Origin: Phytoactinopolyspora limicola
GTDB taxonomy: Bacteria > Actinomycetota > Actinomycetes > Jiangellales > Jiangellaceae
NCBI RefSeq assembly: GCF_011320225.1
Contig: NZ_JAAOEN010000001.1
Location: forward strand, 725,652-789,651
DNA length: 64,000 nucleotides
Direction: 5' to 3'
Positions within the stretch are counted from its first letter, which is position 1, and the number at the start of each line of letters is the position of its first letter. This document shows, piece after piece, positions 33,768 through 42,702 of the stretch. The notes beneath the pieces are model-generated. The model ran no database searches, was not told the origin of the DNA, and worked only from the letters and a program-made list of their open reading frames with translations. Both the position numbers and the translations under genes were made by a program.

Positions 33768-34529
33768 CTACGAGACCCCCTGGTGTCTGGTGGCCGCGCT
33801 CAGGGACAGCGAGCGGTAGTGGCTGCGCTGCTCGGCGTCCAGGTGTTCCATGGCGTAGCGCAGGAACACCCGTGGCAGCCGGGCAGCGTTGGCGTCGAGG
33901 AACGCCAGGAGCCGGGCTCGATCCTGGATGCCGGCCGCGCGTACCCAGCCCCCGGCTGCCTTGTGGATCAGATCGTGCTCGTCGTCGATCAGCAACTCGG
34001 CGATGCGGAATGTGTCGTCCACCTCACCCTGGCGGATGAAGTAGGCGGTGCTGACGATGGCGGTGCGGCGTTCCCACATAACCGCGGATCCGGCCAGTTC
34101 GTCGAGGACGTCCCGGGGCCGGTCGGCGAGGAAGCGACCCACCACGAAGGGCGCCCCGAGATCGACCAAGTCCCAGTTGTTGATGCGATCATGGCGGCGT
34201 AGATAGAGGTCGTATAGTTCCTCGCGCCGGGTATCGGTGGTCCGGGCCCGGCGACCCTGTTTGTCCATGATGCTCAGGGCGCCGGCCCGCACCTCGTGGA
34301 GTTGGTGGTCCAGCAACCTTTCCAGCTCCGGCGGCGGCATGTCGATGAACTCTTTCGCCAGGGCGAAGACGAGGCCCATACGTACACCAAGAAAGGTGTC
34401 CCCTTCGGCGTACTCACCGGGGCCTGTCTTGAAGTAGCGCTGGATCTTGCGGAGCTCGTCATCGGATTGGTGCTGTTTCAGCCGCCGGACGAACTCGGTG
34501 GCGGTACGGTTTGGTGCTGCCGGAGCCAT
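33768..34529 (-). CDS. AlkD-like DNA alkylation repair protein
   Basis: This 253-residue all-helical protein has the HEAT-like repeats of the AlkD family: 'TFLGVRMGLVFALAKEF', 'EVRAGALSIMDKQ', 'HDRINNWDLVDLGAPFVVGRFLADRP', 'WERRTAIVSTAYFIRQGEVDDTF', 'IHKAAGGWVRAAGIQDRARLLAFLDANAARLPRVFLRYAMEHL'. The Trp-Asp in 'NNWDLVD' and the RR pair in 'WERRTA' match the active-surface residues. AlkD removes N3- and N7-alkylpurines. It is the last gene of a leftward group with the VOC gene. Confidence 0.88.
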   Translation of the reverse strand: MAPAAPNRTATEFVRRLKQHQSDDELRKIQRYFKTGPGEYAEGDTFLGVRMGLVFALAKEFIDMPPPELERLLDHQLHEVRAGALSIMDKQGRRARTTDTRREELYDLYLRRHDRINNWDLVDLGAPFVVGRFLADRPRDVLDELAGSAVMWERRTAIVSTAYFIRQGEVDDTFRIAELLIDDEHDLIHKAAGGWVRAAGIQDRARLLAFLDANAARLPRVFLRYAMEHLDAEQRSHYRSLSLSAATRHQGVS

Positions 34530-34538
34530 CGAGGCGAC

Positions 34539-34952
34539 CTATGCGCCACGGGCGGAGATTTGCTGAACGGCCCAGCTGTTGCCGTCCGGGTCGTCGAAGA
34601 AGACGAAACCGACGTTGTCCAATGGGTGTCCGCCGGGAGCTGGGTTCTCGCCCAGCACCTGTACCTCGCTGACCTTCACTCCGCGGTTGATCAGTGTGTT
34701 TCGGGCCGCGTGAATGTCGGCGACGACGAGTTGGAGTCCTTTGAACGACCCTGGCGGCATGTCTGGGACGGCGCCTTTGCCGATGACGATCGAGCAGCCG
34801 GATCCTGGGGGTGTGAGCTGCACGATTCGGGTTTTGTCGTCGATGACGGTGTCGTGGTCGACGGTGAACCCGACCTGGTCGGCGTAGAACGCCTTGGCCC
34901 GGTCGATATCGGCGACAGGGACGACGACGACCTCGAGTGTCCACTTCATCAT
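34539..34952 (-). CDS. VOC (glyoxalase/bleomycin-resistance) family protein
   Basis: The 137-residue product starts at ATG 34952 (or the adjacent 34949). It has two beta-alpha-beta-beta-beta modules: 'WTLEVVVVPVADIDRAKAFYADQVGFTVDHD' and 'LQLVVADIHAARNTLINRGVKVSEVQ', ending 'VGFVFFDDPDGNSWAVQQI'. The final Glu usually seen as a metal ligand is not obvious. Activity is unknown. It is co-oriented with the SRPBCC and ArsR genes and may belong to their operon. Confidence 0.88.
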   Translation of the reverse strand: MMKWTLEVVVVPVADIDRAKAFYADQVGFTVDHDTVIDDKTRIVQLTPPGSGCSIVIGKGAVPDMPPGSFKGLQLVVADIHAARNTLINRGVKVSEVQVLGENPAPGGHPLDNVGFVFFDDPDGNSWAVQQISARGA

Positions 34953-34989
34953 GAGTCCTCTCGTTGGTTGTTCTGTCAGGCGCGGCACA

Positions 34990-35475
34990 TTAGTGCCCTG
35001 AATCGGCCAGTACGGCATCGAGTCGGAGGTAAGAGTCGCTGACGCCCCGGGCCATGGGGTACCGGAGGACACGCTCGCGTGCTTCCGGCGACGGATATCG
35101 AATAGTGCTGCTTAGCGTGGTGGTGCCGGTCTGCTCTGTCAGCACATGGGTGACGAGTGCATGGCCGGGGTAGGACTGGTGATCGAAGACCTCGGTGTAT
35201 GAGAGAACGCTGGGCTCGTCGATGTGGCGGTAAACGCCGCTTTGCGCCATGTGCTCTCCGTCCGGGCCGCGGGAGACGAACCGCCAGGCGCCCCCGAGCC
35301 GAAGGTCGACCGTGCACTCGACGAGGTTCCAGCCGCGCGCGCCGAACCAGCGCACGAGCAGTTCTGGTGTCGTGAGTGCGGCGAAGACGAGTTCTCGCCG
35401 AGCACGGAACTGGCGGGTCAGCACGATGTCGGTAGGAGAGGGTGTGCTGACGCTCAACTCGGGATGAGCCGTCAT
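34990..35475 (-). CDS. SRPBCC/AHSA1-domain protein
   Basis: This 161-residue protein is called from ATG 35475, preceded by GGAGGGCCACC. It has the START-like landmarks 'IVLTRQFRARRELVFAALTTPELLVRWFGARGW', 'GGAWRFVSRGPDGEHMAQSGVYRHIDEPSVLSYTEVFD' and a C-terminal helix. It overlaps the ArsR gene by 4 bases (ATGA). The ArsR plus AHSA1 pairing is very common in Actinobacteria, where the ArsR protein represses the pair. Ligand unknown. Confidence 0.9.
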   Translation of the reverse strand: MTAHPELSVSTPSPTDIVLTRQFRARRELVFAALTTPELLVRWFGARGWNLVECTVDLRLGGAWRFVSRGPDGEHMAQSGVYRHIDEPSVLSYTEVFDHQSYPGHALVTHVLTEQTGTTTLSSTIRYPSPEARERVLRYPMARGVSDSYLRLDAVLADSGH

Positions 35476-35828
35476 GGTGGCCCTCCAAAGCTGGGCTTGT
35501 CCCGGCTCGTCAGTTCGTCGAGTAGGGCGTCTAGGCGCTGGTAGCTCTCCTCCCAGTAGGCGCGGTAGTTCTCCAGCCACCGCGTCGCCTCCTGTAGGGG
35601 GCGTGCGTTCAGCCGGCAAGGACGACGCTGTGCGCTGCGGCCGCGAGTGACCAGCCCGGCCCGCTCCAGGACCTTGAGGTGTTTGGACACGGCCGGCTGG
35701 CTCATAGCGAACGGCTGGGCGAGTTCGGTGACGGTCGCTTCGCCCGCGGCCAGTCGGTGCAGGATGGCCCGCCTGGTGGGGTCGGCTAGCGCCGCAAACG
35801 TGGCGTCAAGGACGTCTGTTCCGGTCAC
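35472..35828 (-). CDS. ArsR-family transcriptional repressor
   Basis: This 118-residue winged-helix protein has the pattern 'FAALADPTRRAILHRLAAGEATVTELAQPFAMSQPAVSKHLKVLERAGLVTRG'. It lacks the classic metal-binding ELCVCDL motif, so it is not an arsenic sensor. The first gene of the ArsR-SRPBCC pair, it probably represses itself through the AT-rich palindromic region just upstream. Confidence 0.93.
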   Translation of the reverse strand: MTGTDVLDATFAALADPTRRAILHRLAAGEATVTELAQPFAMSQPAVSKHLKVLERAGLVTRGRSAQRRPCRLNARPLQEATRWLENYRAYWEESYQRLDALLDELTSRDKPSFGGPP

Positions 35829-36123
35829 GTGCGACTCCCGATGGTTATAGCCAGCGTTGATAACTAGATGGTTTTATAACTCTTTAGTTTTTATCGGGTG
35901 GGTTGTGTGTCTGTCAACCCGGCTCGTGGCGACCTCGGGAACCCACGTCGGTCCGCGCACGTTATCGGCCAGAGATCATGAATCTGGGCTGGGACGGATC
36001 AGACGATCCCGTGGAAACCGGATCGAGCCGCCTCGTCCGGGCGATCGCGGCTCGGTCTCGGATGTATGGGTTGTGCGCGCTGTGTGACCAGGGTGTGGGA
36101 ACATCTGACAGCGTGATGCCGGC
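35829..36123. promoter_or_regulatory. AT-rich divergent promoter region
   Basis: The segment 35842-35900 is much richer in A+T than its surroundings and contains GTTATA-N9-TGATAAC (35844-35864) and TTATAAC (35874-35880), which could be ArsR sites overlapping the promoter. The rest, up to the large membrane protein gene, shows no gene. Confidence 0.45.
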
Positions 36124-38550
36124 GTGTTTACGATGTCAGCCGCCGGTGTGGATCGGGGAAGTGAGTCCTGGGCGATGACGCGGATACGGTCCGTCGGCGG
36201 AAGCTGCCGTCCGGCGGCGGAACCCCACCGACGCCGGGTGCGGCGAATAGGGTTGGCGGCGCTGATCGCCATCCTGGGCGTCAGCGTGCCCGGAGGTGTG
36301 GCCGTGGCCGACACCGTCGGGTCGCCTCCGACCGAGAGCCCGACCGAACGACCGACCGGCAGCGCCGGGCCGGCCACCAGCTCCGCGTCTGAGGAAACCC
36401 AACGCCCCAACGTCGTTCTCGCCGGCGTCGCGGGCCTGGCCTGGGAAGACGTCACCCCGGAGGACATGCCCACCCTTCACGAGATGGCCGGGCAGGACGC
36501 CGTCGCCTCGCTGACCGCCCGGACCATCCGTTCTCGCACGTGTGCGGTGGACGGCTGGCTGACCGTGAGCTCCGGACGGCGCTCCACCGATCTCATCGAC
36601 TCCGACGGCGACGGCCGCCCGGATCGCTACTGTCGCCCGGCACCATCACCAGCGTTGGACGACAACGGCGGGGCGACCATCCCAGGGTGGGTCGCTTACG
36701 TGGAGGAGCAGGAGAACCACGCCTATAACCCCACCCTCGGCCTGGTTGGTGAGCGGTTGGCCGAGCGCGGGGTGTGCGCCACGGCCGTCGGCCCAGGGGC
36801 GGCCCTGGCGTTGGCTGACACCTCCGGCCACGTTGGCTCGTACCGGTCCAACCCGGCCGAGGTCGACGCGTCGGTGCTCGCCGAATGCCCTGTGACGGTC
36901 ATCGACCTCGGAGCCATGCCGCCCCCGGCCAGGGCCGGCAGCGATGAGGAAGAGCGCACTACCGCGCTCGAGCACCGACGGCAAGTTGCCACCGGCATCG
37001 ACGATCTCCTCGCGCAGGTGCGGGATGATCTTCCGGACGGCACAACACTGCTGGTGGTCGGGGTCTCGGACAGCGGCCCGACGGCCATTCCGCTGCACAA
37101 CGACCCGTCTCGGATCGGCAGCTCGGCGCTGCGTGTCGCGGCCGCGAGTGGCTTGACGACAGCCGGCGACGAGTTCGGGCCGCGCTGGCTAACGTCGGCC
37201 TCGACGCGCTGGTCCGGCATCGTCCAGTTGACCGACCTCGCCTCGACGCTGCTCGATTACGCCGGCCTGGACGAACCGACGCAGGGCACGGTGGGCCGCC
37301 CTTGGCAGGCGGCTGGTACCCATCCAGCTCAGGCCGGAGAGACCGTAGCGGAGCTGTTAAGCACCAATCAGGCGGCTCAGATCTATCGGACCCAGTCCGG
37401 GCCGTTCTTTCAACTGCTCGGCATCGTGCAGCTGATCGTGTTCGGATTAGCGATGCTGGCGATGTGGCTGCGCCCCGGCACACGTCCGGTGGTGCTGCGA
37501 GCCGTGCATGTCGTCGCAATCGCCATCGCATCGTTCCCGGTGGCCTCCTACTTGGCCAACATCGCCCCCTGGGCTCGGTCGGACCGCCCCGCGCTCTATC
37601 TGTGGTCCATCATCGTGGCCATCTCGGTGGTGCTCACCACGATGGCGATGACGGGGCCGTGGCGGCGCCGGATCTACGGGCCCGCGGGCTTCCTCGGCGG
37701 GGTCACGGCAGTGGTTATGGCCGTCGACGTGTCCACCGGCTCCAACCTGCAGCAGTTGAGCCTGCTGGGCCTGTCGCCGGTTGTCGCTGGCCGGTTCTAT
37801 GGCCTCGGCAATATCCCGTTCGCGATCTTCATCGCGGCTTGCCTGGTAGCGGCGGCGGCGCTCGCGCAATGGATGATCGACCGCGGGGTGTCCCGCCGTT
37901 CGACCGGGATGGTGACCGCGGCCATAGGGCTCGTGGCGACCCTCGTCACCGGCGCCCCCCAAGCGGGGGCCGACGTCGGCGGTATCCTCGCCGCGATCCC
38001 CGGCTTCGCCGTGCTGGTCATCGGGGTGTTTGGCACGCGCCTAACGATCATCAAACTGATCGGTGCAGGGCTGGCGGCGTTGGCTGTGTTCCTGCTGATC
38101 GCCTGGCTGGACTGGTTGCGTCCGGCTGGCGCCCGGACACATTTTGGTGGTTTCTTCGACGACCTCGTCTCCGGAGAGGCGCTGACGGTGATCTGGCGCA
38201 AGATTGGGGCATCTTTCGGCACTCTGAGCCGGTTGCCGTATTACGCCTGGTCGGTGCCGATCGCTTATGCCGCCATCTTGTGGCTGACCTCCCGGTCAGG
38301 GGTGGGGGGCGTACGCGAAGCATTACATCGCTGGCCGACGATGATCTACCTCGTCTGGGCCGGTCTCATGGCAGGAGCGGCCGGCTTCGCGGCCAACGAC
38401 TCCGGCATCATCATTCCCGGACTGTTGTTGACCACGGGGATACCGCTGGTGGTGTCGGCGATCGCCGCGGCCAGTCGTCAGGCCGAAGCCGGCATGCCCG
38501 CCACGGGCGCCTCAGGTCCACAGTTGGCGAGCGCGAACCGCCCGGGTTGA
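36124..38550 (+). CDS. Large membrane protein with alkaline-phosphatase-like outer domain
   Basis: Up to 808 residues; the start may be GTG 36124 or ATG 36175, which would leave a shorter leader before the hydrophobic segment 'LAALIAILGVSVPGGVAVA'. Residues about 100-400 resemble the phosphatase/sulfatase superfamily ('NVVLAGVAGLAWEDVTPEDMPTLHEMA', 'DGTTLLVVGVSDSGP'), but the catalytic Ser/Thr and metal set are not clear. About ten transmembrane helices follow. The layout resembles actinobacterial membrane proteins of unknown role. It is convergent with a glycosyltransferase gene. Confidence 0.8.
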   Translation: MFTMSAAGVDRGSESWAMTRIRSVGGSCRPAAEPHRRRVRRIGLAALIAILGVSVPGGVAVADTVGSPPTESPTERPTGSAGPATSSASEETQRPNVVLAGVAGLAWEDVTPEDMPTLHEMAGQDAVASLTARTIRSRTCAVDGWLTVSSGRRSTDLIDSDGDGRPDRYCRPAPSPALDDNGGATIPGWVAYVEEQENHAYNPTLGLVGERLAERGVCATAVGPGAALALADTSGHVGSYRSNPAEVDASVLAECPVTVIDLGAMPPPARAGSDEEERTTALEHRRQVATGIDDLLAQVRDDLPDGTTLLVVGVSDSGPTAIPLHNDPSRIGSSALRVAAASGLTTAGDEFGPRWLTSASTRWSGIVQLTDLASTLLDYAGLDEPTQGTVGRPWQAAGTHPAQAGETVAELLSTNQAAQIYRTQSGPFFQLLGIVQLIVFGLAMLAMWLRPGTRPVVLRAVHVVAIAIASFPVASYLANIAPWARSDRPALYLWSIIVAISVVLTTMAMTGPWRRRIYGPAGFLGGVTAVVMAVDVSTGSNLQQLSLLGLSPVVAGRFYGLGNIPFAIFIAACLVAAAALAQWMIDRGVSRRSTGMVTAAIGLVATLVTGAPQAGADVGGILAAIPGFAVLVIGVFGTRLTIIKLIGAGLAALAVFLLIAWLDWLRPAGARTHFGGFFDDLVSGEALTVIWRKIGASFGTLSRLPYYAWSVPIAYAAILWLTSRSGVGGVREALHRWPTMIYLVWAGLMAGAAGFAANDSGIIIPGLLLTTGIPLVVSAIAAASRQAEAGMPATGASGPQLASANRPG

Positions 38551-38581
38551 CCGGTTTTGTCGCGGGCCGGCCGGGGCAGGT

Positions 38582-39331
38582 TCAGCCGCGACGTCTCAAC
38601 TGAGCCGGCGGGCTGGGGCGGACCCCGCGCGTCACGAGGGCGCGCAAAACGCCGGAGTACTGCCGCCCTCGGTGGACCTGGGCCTTCCAGTCGGATCCCG
38701 TGACGCGGTGATGGAGGTCGACGTCCACCTCGAGCACCCGGTACCCCTGCCGCAGGAGGTCGATGGTCAGGCCGGTCTCGACACCCCAGCCTGGCGCCAG
38801 TGGCACGGCGGCGTCGAAGGCGGCCCGGGTGAGACACCGTTGACCGGACAGCGGCTGGCGAGGTGTCCAACCGGTGGCTCGTTCGATGCCTTGCCGGGAG
38901 AGGTCGACGACGAACCCTCGGCCACCACCGGCGCTGCTTTGGGCGGGGAGGACCGCGATGGTCATGTCCGCTGTCCCGGTCAGCACTGGATCGACCAGGG
39001 CCGCGGTTTTGGCCGCGCTGTCTTCGAGGTCGGCGTCGACGAACAGCAGGGCTCGTGGCGCCGAGCGGTCCGGCTCTCGCGATTCGATGGCCGTGACCGC
39101 GGCCGCTCCGGTCTCCATAGCTGATGCCTTGCCTCGGTTGCGAGCATGCCGGATCACCGTCGCGCCGGCGTCGGATGCGGCCGCCGCCGTGCGGTCGGTG
39201 GAGCCGTCGTCGACGACGATGACGAGGTCGGCGGCGTCGATCTGGCGCGCCGCGGCGACGGTGGCGCCGATCCGGACGTGTTCGTCCTTGGCGGGAATGA
39301 TGATCGCGACATCGACCGGGGTCTGACTCAT
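38582..39331 (-). CDS. Family 2 glycosyltransferase
   Basis: This 249-residue GT-A protein begins [25 protein letters not shown]. It has the nucleotide-sugar motif '[15 protein letters not shown]', '[14 protein letters not shown]' and the metal-binding D-x-D in '[10 protein letters not shown]', with '[29 protein letters not shown]' toward the end. It resembles DPM/GpgS-type glucosyltransferases. Sugar and acceptor are unknown. The neighbouring membrane protein converges with it, so co-regulation is not implied. Confidence 0.9.
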   Translation of the reverse strand: MSQTPVDVAIIIPAKDEHVRIGATVAAARQIDAADLVIVVDDGSTDRTAAAASDAGATVIRHARNRGKASAMETGAAAVTAIESREPDRSAPRALLFVDADLEDSAAKTAALVDPVLTGTADMTIAVLPAQSSAGGGRGFVVDLSRQGIERATGWTPRQPLSGQRCLTRAAFDAAVPLAPGWGVETGLTIDLLRQGYRVLEVDVDLHHRVTGSDWKAQVHRGRQYSGVLRALVTRGVRPSPPAQLRRRG

Positions 39332-39394
39332 GCCCCTACTCTATTGACGTCGCATCCGAGCTCCATGACGGGCGGTCACGTAGTCTCGTCGTCG

Positions 39395-40615
39395 ATGGAT
39401 ACCACCAGCACAGGCGTTGATTCCGAGGTCGGCCGGCTACGGACCGTACTCCTGCACCGGCCAGGGCCGGAGCTGGCGCGGCTTACGCCGCGCAACAACG
39501 ACGCGCTGCTCTTCGACGGCATCCCTTGGGTCGGGCGAGCCCAGGAGGAGCACGACGTCTTCGCCCAGGTTCTGCGTGATCACGGCGTGGAGGTGCTCTA
39601 TCTCCGTGACCTGCTGGTGCGGACACTTGAGATCGATGCGGCACGTTCGTGGTGCATCGACGCAGTGCTGACCGACCCGCGCCTCGGGGATGCCCTGCGG
39701 GATGCGCTGCGGTCACACCTCGACGGGCTCCATCCGGAGGATCTTGCCTACACGTTGATCGCGGGATTGGCCCATGAGGAATTCGGTGCCGGCCGCGGGC
39801 TCGGTTTCGCGCTCATGAACCGTAATGACTTCGTCATCGACCCGTTACCAAACCTTTTGTTTACCCGTGACTCGAGTGTGTGGGTCGGGAGCCGGGTAGC
39901 GGTCTGTAGTCTCGCAATGCCGGCCCGGCGTCGGGAAACCAGCGTGATGGCCGCGATCTATGATCATCATCCCCGGTTCGCGGGGGTGGAATCGATCTAT
40001 TCGTCGCGGTTGGAAACACTTGAGGGCGGCGACGTCCTGCTTCTTGCGCCGGGTGTGGTGGCCGTCGGCACCGGGGAACGCACCACCCCGGCCGGCGTGG
40101 AGCGCCTGGCGCGCAACGTCGTGGGTCGTGGGCTTGCGCATACGGTGCTGGCGGTACCGGTCGCGCAAGACCGAGCAACCATGCACCTCGACACCGTGTG
40201 CACCATGGTGGACACCGACGCCGTGGTGATGTATCCGAACGTTGCGGACGAGCTGCGGGCTTTTGCCCTGCGGATGGTGGACGGCGAGCTGGTGGTGCGT
40301 GCACCGGCGCCGTTCGTCGAGGTCGCAGCCGAGGCGATGGGGATCGACGAGCTGCGGATCATCGACACCGGACTCGATCCCGTGACGGCCGAACGTGAGC
40401 AGTGGGACGACGGGAACAACACCCTCGCGATTGCTCCGAGACTCGCGGTGGCCTACGAGCGCAACGTCGAGACGAACGTGCGGCTAGAGGCGGCCGGAAT
40501 CGAAGTATTGCGCATCCCGGGCAGCGAATTGGGGACGGGTCGCGGTGGGCCGCGGTGTATGTCCTGCCCGATTGTGCGGGAGTCACTACATAAGGTAGCC
40601 CCCGGTCACGGCTGA
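39395..40615 (+). CDS. arcA: Arginine deiminase
   Basis: From ATG 39395 the enzyme has 406 residues, the usual length. Motifs include '[18 protein letters not shown]', '[14 protein letters not shown]', '[22 protein letters not shown]', '[11 protein letters not shown]' and the catalytic-Cys motif [10 protein letters not shown] (Cys388). It converts arginine to citrulline and ammonia. Here it stands alone: arcB, arcC and arcD are not adjacent, so it is unlikely to form a full ATP-yielding pathway from this locus. Hairpins follow the stop. Confidence 0.96.
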   Translation: MDTTSTGVDSEVGRLRTVLLHRPGPELARLTPRNNDALLFDGIPWVGRAQEEHDVFAQVLRDHGVEVLYLRDLLVRTLEIDAARSWCIDAVLTDPRLGDALRDALRSHLDGLHPEDLAYTLIAGLAHEEFGAGRGLGFALMNRNDFVIDPLPNLLFTRDSSVWVGSRVAVCSLAMPARRRETSVMAAIYDHHPRFAGVESIYSSRLETLEGGDVLLLAPGVVAVGTGERTTPAGVERLARNVVGRGLAHTVLAVPVAQDRATMHLDTVCTMVDTDAVVMYPNVADELRAFALRMVDGELVVRAPAPFVEVAAEAMGIDELRIIDTGLDPVTAEREQWDDGNNTLAIAPRLAVAYERNVETNVRLEAAGIEVLRIPGSELGTGRGGPRCMSCPIVRESLHKVAPGHG

Positions 40616-40645
40616 GAACGCCGTGACGAAAAAACTTGTCACGGC
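40606..40645 (+). promoter_or_regulatory. Mutually exclusive hairpins at arcA 3' end
   Basis: Three half-repeats lie in tandem: TCACGGC (40606-40612), GCCGTGAC (40620-40627) and GTCACGGC (40638-40645). The middle one can pair either with the first (7-base loop) or with the third (10-base loop containing six A). This is the geometry of an attenuator or a processing switch. A strong terminator follows at 40686. Confidence 0.5.
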
Positions 40646-40685
40646 AAATGACGCATCACGCCCAGAGAATGTAATCTTGAGCAAG

Positions 40686-40730
40686 CCCCGGTCGCACGTG
40701 TTCCCCCGTCATGTGTGACCGGGGTTTCTT
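40686..40730 (+). terminator. Intrinsic terminator
   Basis: CCCCGGTCGCAC (40686-40697) pairs with GTGTGACCGGGG (40713-40724) with one internal mismatch; TTTCTT follows. This is the best conventional terminator in the window. It ends either the arcA transcript or a short RNA starting between 40645 and 40685, where TAATCT could be a -10 element. Confidence 0.8.
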
Positions 40731-40835
40731 CGTATCCGGTGCCATCGCGCCGGAAGTAACTTCGGCCCGAAGCGCCGCGGTGCCAGTGCCGGTGATGGGG
40801 CTCCTTGGCACTGGCACCGCCGTGTTGGTCGGGAC

Positions 40836-41756
40836 TCAGCGGATGGTGATTTGACGGTTGGCCAATCCGGCCCGTGCTCTCCGCTCCGCTCCGGTCAGCG
40901 GTGCGTTGTCGGCCACGGCCTCGGCGATCCGCGCCTGCAAGGCGCCGACCGGTTCCTCCACCTCATCGGCGGTGGTTCCCTCGACGAGATCCCACACCGG
41001 CACGAGTAGGCCGTGGGCGCGGAACGTGCCGAGCAGCCGGGTGTCGGGGCCGAGCGTGTCGGTACCACGGACGTGAAGCCGGGCCAGCCCGTCCAACAGG
41101 GGCTCCTCGTCGTACGGCTGTACCCACCTGACTTGGTCGCGGTCGCCGAGTTTGCACCAGTAGGCCGCCTCGGCAGACTCCAGGCGGGCGGCCGGCACAG
41201 CGGCCTCGTTGGCGTTCTCCAGCATCGAGCGTTGTTGTGCGGTGGGCTCGGAATCCGGGTCTAGCCAGAAGTCGAAGCCGTTGTGCACGGTGACGTCGAA
41301 CGGTGCGTCCGCGGCCAGCAGGTCTTGGAGCCGGGGGGCGTCGGGCGAGCGCACACCCGGCGTGACCGCCTCGCCTGGTGTGGTGTCGAGGGCGGTGTGG
41401 AGGGCATGGCCGAGGTCGGCGCTGGGGTCGCCGGTGGAGCCGACGGTCTGCAGGCCGATCAGGATCTGTCCGTTCTCGCGGACGAGGGCAGGCGTCGCAC
41501 CCGGCAGGATGGTGGCGACGAGGACATCGCGCTCCGAGTGATCGCCCGTCAGCTGGACGGGGACGGTGGCCGCCGAGATGATCTCGCGCAACGCCACCCA
41601 GTCGCACTCGCCGGGCAGGCCACGGAACGGCCGGGTCACGTACTGCCGGTCCACGGTGCGTGCCTTCTTGCCGTGACAGATCTTGTAGCGCTTTCCGGAC
41701 CCACAGGGACAGGGCTCGCGGGGCCCGACGACGGGAATCTCTACGCTGGTGCTCAC
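40836..41756 (-). CDS. SEC-C motif protein (DUF5926-like)
   Basis: Called from GTG 41756, the product has 306 residues. It opens with a SEC-C zinc motif, PCPCGSGKRYKICH (Cys16, Cys18, Cys27, His28), as found at the C terminus of SecA. The remainder is a mixed domain conserved in Actinobacteria ('RPFRGLPGECDWVALREIISAATVPVQL', 'NGFDFWLDPDSEPTAQQRSMLENANEAAVP', 'AHGLLVPVWDL'). The function of these stand-alone proteins is not known; the zinc motif may dock to ribosomes or SecB-like partners. Confidence 0.88.
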   Translation of the reverse strand: MSTSVEIPVVGPREPCPCGSGKRYKICHGKKARTVDRQYVTRPFRGLPGECDWVALREIISAATVPVQLTGDHSERDVLVATILPGATPALVRENGQILIGLQTVGSTGDPSADLGHALHTALDTTPGEAVTPGVRSPDAPRLQDLLAADAPFDVTVHNGFDFWLDPDSEPTAQQRSMLENANEAAVPAARLESAEAAYWCKLGDRDQVRWVQPYDEEPLLDGLARLHVRGTDTLGPDTRLLGTFRAHGLLVPVWDLVEGTTADEVEEPVGALQARIAEAVADNAPLTGAERRARAGLANRQITIR

Positions 41757-41833
41757 CCGTCGAGCGTAGCGGCTGTGTGGGATCGCCCGCAGGTGCGGCA
41801 CCCAGCTGATCCCCGGCGCGGGCCTCGGGTCGG

Positions 41834-42271
41834 CTACGGCCCTACAACGGCTTGGACGGTGACTCGACCGTTGTCGGTCCGGACCGACCAGTGACTGGCC
41901 AACGCCTCGACCATGGCCAGGCCGCGACCCTGCGGTGCGGCTGGCGTGGCGTGTTGAAGCTGTGGTTGGCCGGTTCCGCCGCCGTCGGTGACATCGATGA
42001 GCACATGCCGGTTCACCACGGTCCAGCGCAGCAGTACACCTTCGTGGCTCTCGGTGAGCCGGACCGGCCGCGCGTGCTGGAGGGCGTTGGACACTAGTTC
42101 CGTGACCACCACGAGGACGCTGTCGACCAGGGTGGCCGCCAAGCCGGCCGAATGGAGATCATGAGCGACTGCATGGCGCGCGGTAGGGACACTGCTGATG
42201 GCGTTGGGTAGCTCCAGGGCGCGAGTGTCGCCCGCCGTTGCCGACCGCTGTACGGCCGCGGCTTGTGCCAT
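41834..42271 (-). CDS. RsbW-like anti-sigma/serine kinase ATPase
   Basis: This 145-residue protein is a lone GHKL ATPase domain: N box 'VVVTELVSNALQHARP', G1 'VTDGGG' and G2 'GRGLAMVEALASHW'. It has no dimerisation or sensor domain. Proteins of this type in Actinobacteria bind sigma factors or phosphorylate anti-anti-sigma proteins. No partner gene is adjacent. It diverges from the flavohemoglobin-like gene. Confidence 0.9.
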   Translation of the reverse strand: MAQAAAVQRSATAGDTRALELPNAISSVPTARHAVAHDLHSAGLAATLVDSVLVVVTELVSNALQHARPVRLTESHEGVLLRWTVVNRHVLIDVTDGGGTGQPQLQHATPAAPQGRGLAMVEALASHWSVRTDNGRVTVQAVVGP

Positions 42272-42702
42272 CGTGTCCTCCCTCCGGCGTAACCACGGTA
42301 CGTGACGCCCGACAGCATTGGTGCCCGCAATTCGGGTCAGCCAAACATCGAGGGCTGTCTGTGTCGTCCGCGCGGGCGCATCTTCATGCCTGTCCGTGGA
42401 GATATTCGAGAAGTGTGACTTAAAAGGTGATTAAGGCCACTTTGCGCGAAGTGTCGGAGTTATGTTGTCCGAATGGTGAGATGTCACCGATTGAATTGCG
42501 ACGGCTCGGCGACGCCCCCGACGCGCCTATGCAACGCTCTCGAACTACCCATTCCCCTGGTAATCCAGGCACTTTAGCGGCCCGTGGAGGACGCCGATCG
42601 TCTACCCACGATGCCCTCCTCGCCTACATATGTCCCGCGGGCACTGTTGCATCCTTACGTAACTAGGGGTTGGGACGCTAGGTTTAGCACGGGGCGGAGA
42701 GG
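42272..42702. other. Long divergent intergenic region
   Basis: This 431-base stretch has AT-rich patches (around 42418-42445, 'cttaaaaggtgattaagg', and 42455-42470) but no credible gene. It must hold the promoters of the leftward ATPase gene and the rightward flavohemoglobin-like gene. I see no strong palindrome. Confidence 0.4.

Noticed and set aside
40646-40730. 6C-type small RNA
   Set aside because: Only one hairpin with five C in the loop is present; the 6C class needs two C-rich loops.
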